Positions 1 through 4,180 of a stretch of DNA of 5,365 nt are shown here, one piece after another. A model generated the notes under the pieces. The model worked only from the letters and a program-made list of their open reading frames with translations. It made no database searches and was not told where the DNA came from. The first letter of the stretch is position 1; each line of letters begins with the position of its first letter. The DNA comes from Candidatus Moraniibacteriota bacterium (GTDB taxonomy: Bacteria; Patescibacteriota; Minisyncoccia; Moranbacterales; GCA-2747515), in the NCBI GenBank assembly GCA_027069365.1, contig JALXES010000033.1, forward strand, positions 1 to 5,365, read 5' to 3'. The translations under genes and the position numbers were made by a program.

Positions 1-272
1 TTGCCGCGCTGCATCGCACAGTGTGCCATGCGCGAATAGAACGACACGTAGATTGTGCGCAAAATCCAGTACACATCAAATGCAATAATGAACACCGCCA
101 CCCAAATCGGCACCACAAACGACAGCACCACCATGCCCACGATTGTCACCCACGTCAGCGTGCCGGGAATGATTTCCAACAGTCGTTGCACGCGATGAGC
201 ACGCTGATCTGTCGTGCGCGGATCAGGAAAGTGAAACGCGCACGCTGTCTGAGAATTTGTCTGCCTTGTCAT
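1..272 (-). CDS. Glycosyltransferase (family 2-like), N-terminal part, cut by window edge
   Basis: This is the N-terminal 90 codons of a protein that continues past the left edge. It starts at an ATG reading MTRQTNSQTACAFHFPD. After a polar stretch (residues 1-28) comes RLLEIIPGTLTW and then two closely spaced hydrophobic segments at about residues 37-56 and 57-77, ending in a basic, aromatic stretch. From memory, this N-terminal membrane hairpin just after 'RLLEIIPG' is typical of large CPR proteins annotated as family 2 glycosyltransferases, which attach sugars at the cytoplasmic membrane. The catalytic GT-A domain would lie outside the window, so the enzyme call rests on the N-terminus alone. 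The reading frame has no other good start upstream, and the ribosome site is weak (GGAA four bases before the ATG). A TATAAT box about 30 bases upstream suggests its own promoter. Alternatively it could be another polytopic membrane protein. Confidence 0.6.
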   Translation of the reverse strand, partial: MTRQTNSQTACAFHFPDPRTTDQRAHRVQRLLEIIPGTLTWVTIVGMVVLSFVVPIWVAVFIIAFDVYWILRTIYVSFYSRMAHCAMQRG

Positions 273-301
273 AGAGTTCCATACTAGCGCACTACAGTAT
301 C

Positions 302-332
302 ATTATACACCACACCCACTCCCATCCCACAA
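302..332 (-). promoter_or_regulatory. Putative promoter of the glycosyltransferase gene
   Basis: Read on the minus strand there is a perfect TATAAT (307 down to 302). It lies just downstream of the terminator of the preceding gene, with predicted transcript start near 295 and a leader of about 23 bases. The -35 is poor: TTGTGG at 332-327 gives a 19-base spacer. A perfect -10 in the only gap between a terminator and a start codon is good positional support, but the weak -35 suggests a factor-dependent or modest promoter. Confidence 0.5.
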
Positions 333-371
333 AAAAATCCCCCTCACACTCGTCCCTGAATGTGAGGGGAT
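331..371 (-). terminator. Rho-independent terminator of the 154-residue protein gene
   Basis: On the minus strand ATCCCCTCACA (371-361) pairs with TGTGAGGGGGAT (348-337) around a 12-base loop. The stem has 11 pairs and one bulged G, and is followed at once by a run of seven T (337-331). It begins 14 bases after the stop codon of the 385-849 gene. On the plus strand no T-run follows the stem, so it is one-directional. This is a textbook intrinsic terminator and supports the stop codon position of that gene. Confidence 0.92.
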
Positions 372-384
372 GCGCACATACCTT

Positions 385-849
385 TTAGTGCGCTACAGCC
401 TTTTTTGGCGTCATGACAACCTTTGTCACGGCACCGGTGTCATCATTTCCGGCAATCACCACAATGGCAATGCCAGCGGCGACACTTCTCCTGATGGCGT
501 AGTGGCGTAGTGGCGCCACAGCCCCATCGTTTTTTGTGACGCCTACGTCTAAACGCAGACGCCACTGTTCCGGCCATGGTGTATGCAACACCATGGCCGT
601 TACCTCACCCTCATACCACGGGGTAAGGCCTTTGGTAAAGGGGCTGCATAGTTCCCCCTTACCATTTTTTTTGAGGGCGAACATTCTGCCATTGTTTCCC
701 GACAGAATGACTTCCTCTTGACCTGCTCCTTCCACGCAGAACCTGGCAACTTTTATGCCGGGCTCCGGTGGAGACGTAATAACACGCCACCCGCCGACCA
801 ACAGGCCGATGGCAGCGGCAACAAAAACAAAAAATGTTTTGTTTCTCAT
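385..849 (-). CDS. Hypothetical secreted or membrane-anchored protein (154 aa)
   Basis: I do not recognise the family. The protein begins MRNKTFFVFVAAAIGLLVGG: a short basic N-terminus and a hydrophobic segment at about residues 5-21 that reads as a signal peptide or signal anchor, with no lipobox cysteine. The rest (residues 27-154) is a polar, probably beta-rich domain exported to the cell surface, with two cysteines (38 and 68) that could form a disulphide, and a Trp/Pro-rich patch near residues 89-97. The start is well supported: GGAG six bases ahead of the ATG and a TTGACA promoter just upstream. A strong terminator follows the stop, so this is a single-gene transcript. Oddities: the mRNA contains a perfect 12-bp hairpin over codons 84-93, and an out-of-frame 8-bp tandem duplication near codons 113-119, so the C-terminal 35 residues may differ in frame from relatives. 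Confidence 0.75.
   Translation of the reverse strand: MRNKTFFVFVAAAIGLLVGGWRVITSPPEPGIKVARFCVEGAGQEEVILSGNNGRMFALKKNGKGELCSPFTKGLTPWYEGEVTAMVLHTPWPEQWRLRLDVGVTKNDGAVAPLRHYAIRRSVAAGIAIVVIAGNDDTGAVTKVVMTPKKAVAH
495..515. repeat. 8-bp tandem repeat inside a coding region
   Basis: TGGCGTAG occurs twice back to back (495-502 and 503-510), and the next five bases (511-515) repeat TGGCG, giving about 2.6 copies. The unit is not a multiple of three, so gain or loss of a copy would shift the frame of the 154-residue protein at about residue 115. In the present frame the gene reads to a stop that sits right before its terminator. Confidence 0.8.
571..599. repeat. Perfect 12-bp inverted repeat (hairpin) within the CDS
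   Basis: CGGCCATGGTGT (571-582) and ACACCATGGCCG (588-599) are exact reverse complements around the 5-base loop ATGCA. It lies in the middle of the 154-residue protein gene (residues around AMVLHTPWPE). No T-run follows on either strand, so it is not an intrinsic terminator. A smaller stem, CGTCT/AGACG (546-561), follows it in the direction of transcription. Possible roles are an mRNA stability or pausing element or a protein-binding site. The structure is certain, the role is not. Confidence 0.85.
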
Positions 850-865
850 CTCTTTCTCCGGTTGT

Positions 866-880
866 TAAAGAACACCTTTA
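866..880. repeat. Short inverted repeat at the predicted transcript start
   Basis: TAAAG (866-870) and CTTTA (876-880) are complementary around AACAC. The element spans the predicted transcript start (about 873) of the 154-residue protein gene and touches its -10 box, where an operator could act. At 5 bp per arm it could also be chance. Confidence 0.35.
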
Positions 881-908
881 GAATATAATATTTTTTGAAA
901 TATGTCAA
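880..908 (-). promoter_or_regulatory. Sigma-70-type promoter of the 154-residue protein gene
   Basis: On the minus strand a perfect TTGACA (908-903) is followed, after 17 bases, by TATTCT (885-880). The spacer is strikingly AT-rich compared with the surrounding DNA. Predicted transcription start is near 873, giving a leader of about 24 bases that holds the GGAG ribosome site (859-856). An overlapping TATATT (887-882) is an alternative -10 at shorter spacing. Confidence 0.75.
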
Positions 909-928
909 TACCTGTAACACCGCACTGC

Positions 929-948
929 CAAGCTGTTAACAAAGCTTG
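929..948. repeat. 6-bp inverted repeat between genes, weak hairpin or operator
   Basis: CAAGCT (929-934) and AGCTTG (943-948) form perfect arms around an 8-base loop containing the palindrome GTTAAC. It lies 17 bases past the stop codon of the membrane protein gene and about 20 bases upstream of the next -35. No T-run follows, so it would be a poor intrinsic terminator. It could be a weak transcript end or a binding site for a regulator of the downstream promoter. I see no better terminator for the upstream operon. Confidence 0.45.
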
Positions 949-964
949 TCGCATCACACTCGCA

Positions 965-1417
965 CTACCGATTGACGATGACAACGGCGATGGCGTCAAT
1001 GAGGAGTGAAAGTTGTGTCAAGAATGCACCGAGGAGAAAGATGTAACTTGCAATGCGTTCACGACCGCGATAGGACCAAAACGCAAGAAGTCCGTTCACA
1101 CAAAGCACACCCGCCCCAAATATGACAATGCGATAGGCGTGCCACCATGGAGCGAACATGTCACTACTGACACCAAAGAACGCGTTGTAGTGCAGAATGA
1201 TGTCATACTGTGTCGGACGGATAAACCAGCCCAGAAGACCTGCCGCGCACAGCAGCACGACACCATTTGCCAGCAGGAGCCACCGCACGATATTGCTGGC
1301 AAAGAAATCACGCACACGTGGTCGCTCGGCACGGTCAATCGCCGCTTTTTTGGCATAGATTTTATCCAGGAGGCGTTGCTGTGGTGGCGCCGTATGGCGC
1401 GGAACGTGTGTCGTCAT
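965..1417 (-). CDS. Three-helix integral membrane protein, CPR-type, last gene of the rmuC operon
   Basis: The 150-residue product has a basic N-terminal cytoplasmic part (residues 1-43, rich in Arg and Lys) and three hydrophobic segments at about 44-66, 95-115 and 123-147. Between the first two lies an extracytoplasmic loop with the motif LHYNAFFGVS (75-84) and a Trp pair (91-92). From memory, small multi-helix proteins with an 'HYN-x-[FY]FG' loop are widespread in CPR genomes and have no assigned function. The ATG lies 6 bases after the rmuC stop and lacks a clear ribosome site, so translation probably depends on ribosomes finishing rmuC. A small stem (GCGCC/GGCGC, 1387-1400) sits within the first codons. 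The role is unknown; the context suggests a membrane partner of RmuC or simple housekeeping co-expression. Confidence 0.8.
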   Translation of the reverse strand: MTTHVPRHTAPPQQRLLDKIYAKKAAIDRAERPRVRDFFASNIVRWLLLANGVVLLCAAGLLGWFIRPTQYDIILHYNAFFGVSSDMFAPWWHAYRIVIFGAGVLCVNGLLAFWSYRGRERIASYIFLLGAFLTQLSLLIDAIAVVIVNR

Positions 1418-1423
1418 AACTGT

Positions 1424-2581
1424 CTACTGTGATTCTGTAATGGCAGCATCGCTGTGCGAACTCTTGATGCGATCAACCTGTGTCGCGATGCGCACGAAAC
1501 GCTTGTCTGCATCTTCGTACTTCTTCTGCGCATTGCCCAGGTGTTTGCCCAGCACCTCAAATTCGTCCGCAAACCGCTCGTGCTCGCGCCCCAGGCGGTC
1601 AATGGCCCCAATCATTGCGCGTGCTTGCTTCTCTATGCGTAACCCGCGCAGACCAAAGACGATTGTCATCAAATAGGCATAGAAGGAATTTGGTGAAACG
1701 GGGATAACACGGTGTTTGAAAAAATACTCCAGGAGGTCATGCCCACTCTTGTCAGAAACAATTGTCTCATAGTACACATTCTCCGCCGGGATATACATCA
1801 GCGCAAAATCCAGCGTCCCCTCTTCCGGTACGATGTACTTCTTGGCAATCGCTTGCACGTGTTTCTTGACGTCGCTGACAAATGCGCGGCGCGCCTGTTT
1901 TTGTTCGTCCGCGCTCGCGTCAGTTGCGAGCACACGCTTGAAGTTCTCCAATGGGAACTTGGAGTCCACACTGATTAGCGTATTGTCACGCAGCATAATG
2001 ACCGCGTCCACAATTTCCCCGGACGCAAAGCGGTGCTGCAGCGCGTACCGCTCGTCCGGCAGCATGCTTGCCAGCAAATCCCCCAGCATCAACTCACCGA
2101 ACCCGCCACGCAATTTGGGGGCCGTCAGGATGTCCTGCAAGCTGGCAACATCCTTGCTGACTTCCACCATGCGCTGGTTGGACGACTCCACTTTTGCCAA
2201 CAACTCGCGCACTTGCGCAAACGACCGTGCTGTCGCATCCATACGCTCATCAATGCGCTTGGTGTTGTCGGAGAGCTGTGCGTTGATGACTTTTTGGACC
2301 TGCGCAATAGACTGCGTGGCATTGTTTAGGCGCGTGTTAAGCTGCGCCGTGTTCTCCGCCAGGCGCCGGTCAAACGTTTCTATGAGTGTCCCCAATTGTG
2401 CATTTAGCGCGCTCGTTGTATTGTGCAATGCTTGTTGGACATCCTGCTGCAAGCGCACCAGACGCTCATCGTCCGTCGCAGCATGACGCGTACGCACAGA
2501 CTGTCGCCACACCAAAACTGCCAGACCCAAGAGCAGTCCGATTGCAACTCCCACACCAATCATGATGAGTGATCCTTCCAT
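1424..2581 (-). CDS. rmuC: RmuC family protein (DNA recombination / structural maintenance)
   Basis: RmuC proteins have a nuclease-like fold and limit DNA rearrangements (inversions at short repeats) in E. coli; recent work on the family also links them to defence against foreign DNA. The 385-residue product fits a short family member. It has an N-terminal membrane anchor (about 8-25), a long coiled coil (about 38-150), then the RmuC core starting at KLRGGFGE (156-163). Residues matching a PD-(D/E)xK-type site are visible: Glu163, Asp192 (VDAVI) and Asp206-x-Lys208 in VDSKFPLENF. FALMYIPAENVYYE (259-272) and VIPVSPNSFYAYL (292-304) are also strong family signatures. A second helical segment closes the protein. 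The chosen ATG has an AGGGGG ribosome site; an in-frame ATG at 2563 (M7), preceded by AAGGA, is an alternative. It lies 28 bases after the regulator gene and 6 bases before the membrane protein gene. Confidence 0.95.
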   Translation of the reverse strand: MEGSLIMIGVGVAIGLLLGLAVLVWRQSVRTRHAATDDERLVRLQQDVQQALHNTTSALNAQLGTLIETFDRRLAENTAQLNTRLNNATQSIAQVQKVINAQLSDNTKRIDERMDATARSFAQVRELLAKVESSNQRMVEVSKDVASLQDILTAPKLRGGFGELMLGDLLASMLPDERYALQHRFASGEIVDAVIMLRDNTLISVDSKFPLENFKRVLATDASADEQKQARRAFVSDVKKHVQAIAKKYIVPEEGTLDFALMYIPAENVYYETIVSDKSGHDLLEYFFKHRVIPVSPNSFYAYLMTIVFGLRGLRIEKQARAMIGAIDRLGREHERFADEFEVLGKHLGNAQKKYEDADKRFVRIATQVDRIKSSHSDAAITESQ

Positions 2582-2609
2582 ACATCCCCCTTAGTTAAGA
2601 CAATTATTC

Positions 2610-3221
2610 CTACGCACGCCGCCGCCGCAAGCCACTGACAGAACGCTTGAACTGCGGAATCTTGTTGACAACTTCATCATACGGACCCTGCAAGAAGTCC
2701 TGCAAAAAACGGTCTGTCATATTGAGGCGGTACTTGTACTCCTCCATCGTCAGAAGCACGTAACTCACTTCACGCCCTGTTTCCGCTTCCAGACTCTTAA
2801 TCCACTTCGCGAGTCGCACACGGCTAACGTCATTGGCAACGATGAAAACATCTGCACGCGCCTTGGTGTAGTTCAAAAAAATCCCACTCACAAGCACAAG
2901 GTGCACATCGCCGATGTTCTCAACGCGTGCGAGACTTTGACACTCCGACGTCACTGTCGCGCGCGCAAACAGTGCAATCAAATCGTCACGCAACGGAAAG
3001 TCCTCATTGGCGCGATAGTGTTTCTTGCCCTTGACGCGCCGCACGGTAACAAACCCGATGCGCTCCAACATGCGCATCTCACGCCGCACATCCATCGATG
3101 AGACTTGTGTGCGCTCGGCAACACTTGCCGTTGTAAACTGCGTATCCGCATTCAGAAGAAAGAGGCGCAATACGCGCACCCGCGCCTTGGACCCAAACAG
3201 CGCCGTCAAAACATCCGTCAT
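2610..3221 (-). CDS. Winged-helix transcriptional regulator with nucleotidyltransferase-like C-terminal domain
   Basis: The 203-residue product starts MTDVLTALFGSKARVRVLRLFL, the usual opening of a winged-helix DNA-binding domain (about 5-72). A recognition-helix region lies around TTASVAERTQVSSMDVRREMRMLERIG (30-56) and a basic wing at VRRVKGKKHYR (60-70). The C-terminal part (about 105-185) resembles a minimal nucleotidyltransferase fold: HLVLVSGIFLNY stands where GSxAxG would be and RADVFIVAND where the paired Asp would be, but only one Asp of the pair remains and the Gly-Ser order is lost. It is probably inactive and serves sensing or dimerisation. It is the first gene of the rmuC operon. 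An in-frame TAA lies a few codons upstream, so this ATG is the first possible one; it has no ribosome site of its own and may be coupled to a tiny upstream frame. Autoregulation is plausible because the promoter spacer holds an inverted repeat. Confidence 0.82.
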   Translation of the reverse strand: MTDVLTALFGSKARVRVLRLFLLNADTQFTTASVAERTQVSSMDVRREMRMLERIGFVTVRRVKGKKHYRANEDFPLRDDLIALFARATVTSECQSLARVENIGDVHLVLVSGIFLNYTKARADVFIVANDVSRVRLAKWIKSLEAETGREVSYVLLTMEEYKYRLNMTDRFLQDFLQGPYDEVVNKIPQFKRSVSGLRRRRA

Positions 3222-3235
3222 AGTAATCGTTTCAC
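3218..3235 (-). other. Candidate 5-codon leader frame overlapping the regulator start
   Basis: On the minus strand GTG AAA CGA TTA CTA TGA (3235-3218) is preceded by GGAG (3247-3244) at an ideal 8-base spacing. Its TGA overlaps the regulator's ATG as ATGA. The regulator itself has no ribosome site at normal distance, while GGAG and a second AAGGAG (3261-3256) lie further upstream in the leader. This arrangement is expected if the regulator is translated by termination-reinitiation after a mini-frame. The bases are clear, the function is inference. Confidence 0.35.
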
Positions 3236-3271
3236 GTTAACCACTCCGCTTATCACTCCTTCCTTACTTCC

Positions 3272-3300
3272 AGTATACCTGGGCACACGGCGCCAGGCAA
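3272..3300 (-). promoter_or_regulatory. Promoter of the regulator-rmuC-membrane protein operon
   Basis: On the minus strand TTGCCT (3300-3295) and TATACT (3277-3272) are separated by exactly 17 bases, a good sigma-70 match (4/6 and 5/6). Predicted transcription start is near 3265, leaving a 44-base leader. The -35 lies 9 bases past the stop of the upstream amidotransferase gene, and no intrinsic terminator lies between, so read-through from that gene is also likely. Confidence 0.7.
3278..3297. promoter_or_regulatory. Inverted repeat in the promoter spacer, candidate operator
   Basis: CCTGG (3278-3282) and CCAGG (3293-3297) are complementary arms around 10 bases. They lie exactly between the -10 and -35 boxes, touching both. 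A dimeric winged-helix protein bound here would block RNA polymerase; the first gene of the operon encodes such a protein. The arms are only 5 bp and CCWGG is also a common methylation target, so this is a candidate only. Confidence 0.4.
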
Positions 3301-3308
3301 GAGTCTGA

Positions 3309-4052
3309 CTATTCCGCACGCTGCGCGACGAATGTAAAGAAGTTTATCAGAACCTGCGTGGCGTGTGGTGACGGTGCAAACAGCGTGTCGGGATTAGCGC
3401 CTTCCGGCACATACTCCGGGTGTGCCGCAATGCGCTCTTTCATCGTTTGTACGTCCAACTCCGGATGAAACTGTGTGGAGTAGACATGCTTGCCATAGCG
3501 CAGCGCACCGAAGTTGCACTGCTCGCCCGCCGCCAACAGCGTCGCACCGTGCGGCAGCGCTGTCACACTATCCTTATGACCGTACTGCGCAGCGAATGTC
3601 TGTGGTAGCGTACCGAATATCGGATCATCGGCGCTGCACTTCTTGACAACCGTAAACGTACCGGTCTTTGCTTGCTGCGGGCACTGGCGCACCGCAACAC
3701 CGGCGGCATAGGCCAGTAACTGGTGTCCGAGGCAGATGCCAAGCGTGGGAATGTCGTGCGCAAGGAGGTAGGCAATGAAGGGCTTCATTGTGCGTGCAAC
3801 GTCATACATCATGTCATGCGCCGGCGTTCCGCGCTGCGCACCACCATCAAAGTGCAAATCCCCACTACCGCCAAGGATGACACCATGGTAGCCGGACAGC
3901 AACGATGCCGGCGCACTCCACTCCACATCGTCCGTCAACGCATTGACAACGACAATCTCTGCGCGCCCCTCTGCCGCACGCGCGATGTCCGCACGCTCCG
4001 CGCGTGCCGCATCCTTATTGAGACGAAACTGCACAACCAAAACTTTTTTCAT
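3309..4052 (-). CDS. Free-standing class I glutamine amidotransferase (GMP synthase GATase-like)
   Basis: The enzyme class hydrolyses glutamine to release ammonia for a partner synthase, or hydrolyses related gamma-glutamyl compounds. The 247-residue product shows the class I triad: nucleophile Cys107 in GICLGHQLLAYAAG (105-118), and His196 and Glu198 in QFHPEL (194-199). VILGGSGDLHFDGG (58-71) supplies the expected glycine-rich turn. There is no ATP-pyrophosphatase domain, so it is not a full GMP synthase; the acceptor is unknown. It could alternatively be a gamma-glutamyl hydrolase-like enzyme. I start it at MKKVLVVQFRLNKD, because GAGAG lies 8 bases before this ATG and the opening strand is typical. 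An in-frame ATG at 4067 would add only MRDIA, and its GGAG is too close. It has a near-consensus promoter and is divergent from the phosphatase-like gene. Confidence 0.88.
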   Translation of the reverse strand: MKKVLVVQFRLNKDAARAERADIARAAEGRAEIVVVNALTDDVEWSAPASLLSGYHGVILGGSGDLHFDGGAQRGTPAHDMMYDVARTMKPFIAYLLAHDIPTLGICLGHQLLAYAAGVAVRQCPQQAKTGTFTVVKKCSADDPIFGTLPQTFAAQYGHKDSVTALPHGATLLAAGEQCNFGALRYGKHVYSTQFHPELDVQTMKERIAAHPEYVPEGANPDTLFAPSPHATQVLINFFTFVAQRAE

Positions 4053-4079
4053 AGCGATATCTCTCATTTCTCCATCGCT
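4053..4079 (-). promoter_or_regulatory. 5' leader hairpin presenting the ribosome site
   Basis: In the amidotransferase mRNA AGCGAT (4079-4074) can pair with ATCGCT (4058-4053). The 15-base loop contains the purine-rich GGAG and GAGAG ribosome sites, and the stem ends exactly at the base before the ATG. The predicted transcript start (4077-4080) lies at the 5' side of the stem, so it would be at or near the very 5' end of the mRNA. Such a stem could protect the message or tune initiation. Confidence 0.4.
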
Positions 4080-4083
4080 TCCA

Positions 4084-4112
4084 ATTCTATGCCGCGCTCA
4101 TATGCATGTCAA
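4084..4112 (-). promoter_or_regulatory. Near-consensus promoter of the glutamine amidotransferase gene
   Basis: On the minus strand a perfect TTGACA (4112-4107) is followed, after 17 bases, by TAGAAT (4089-4084; 5/6). Predicted transcript start near 4078 gives a leader of about 25 bases before the ATG at 4052. This is the best promoter in the window. Confidence 0.82.
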
Positions 4113-4180
4113 TAAGAACGCGCTGCACTCTCGCAGCCTGTAAAATCTCCGGAAATGTAGTATAATGGTGTATATGCATG
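4100..4180. repeat. Two 9-bp direct repeats in the divergent control region
   Basis: ATATGCATG occurs at 4100-4108 and 4172-4180. The first copy overlaps the spacer and -35 edge of the minus-strand promoter. The second covers the start codon of the plus-strand gene. The core ATGCAT is a palindrome. The copies could be paired binding sites for a regulator of both divergent genes, but at 9 bp they may be coincidence. Confidence 0.35.
4138..4166 (+). promoter_or_regulatory. Promoter of the phosphatase-like gene, predicted leaderless transcript
   Basis: A perfect TATAAT (4161-4166) follows a weak -35, CTGTAA (4138-4143), at 17 bases. Transcription would start near 4173, at the ATG (4174), with no room for a ribosome site. 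The -10 itself overlaps an in-frame ATG at 4165 that would be lost from such a transcript. Confidence 0.6.

Noticed and set aside
263..282. ATG at 282 as start of the left-edge gene
   Set aside because: That frame stops after 19 codons and does not reach the membrane hairpin frame, which starts at 272.
21..287. 88-residue His/Arg-rich plus-strand frame
   Set aside because: It is antisense to the glycosyltransferase N-terminus, and the His-rich stretch is only the complement of Val/Trp/Met codons in the membrane segments.
1387..1400. GCGCC/GGCGC stem at the start of the three-helix membrane protein gene
   Set aside because: Five-bp GC-rich stems are common in this DNA. I mention it in the gene entry but would not call it a regulatory element.
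1013..1432. 139-residue plus-strand frame opposite the three-helix membrane protein
   Set aside because: The minus-strand frame has coherent transmembrane segments and operon spacing. The plus-strand product has no such pattern.
1833..2486. 217-residue open frame on the plus strand
   Set aside because: It lies wholly antisense to rmuC, whose protein matches its family along the whole length. The antisense product is Ser/Arg/Cys-rich with no recognisable domain.
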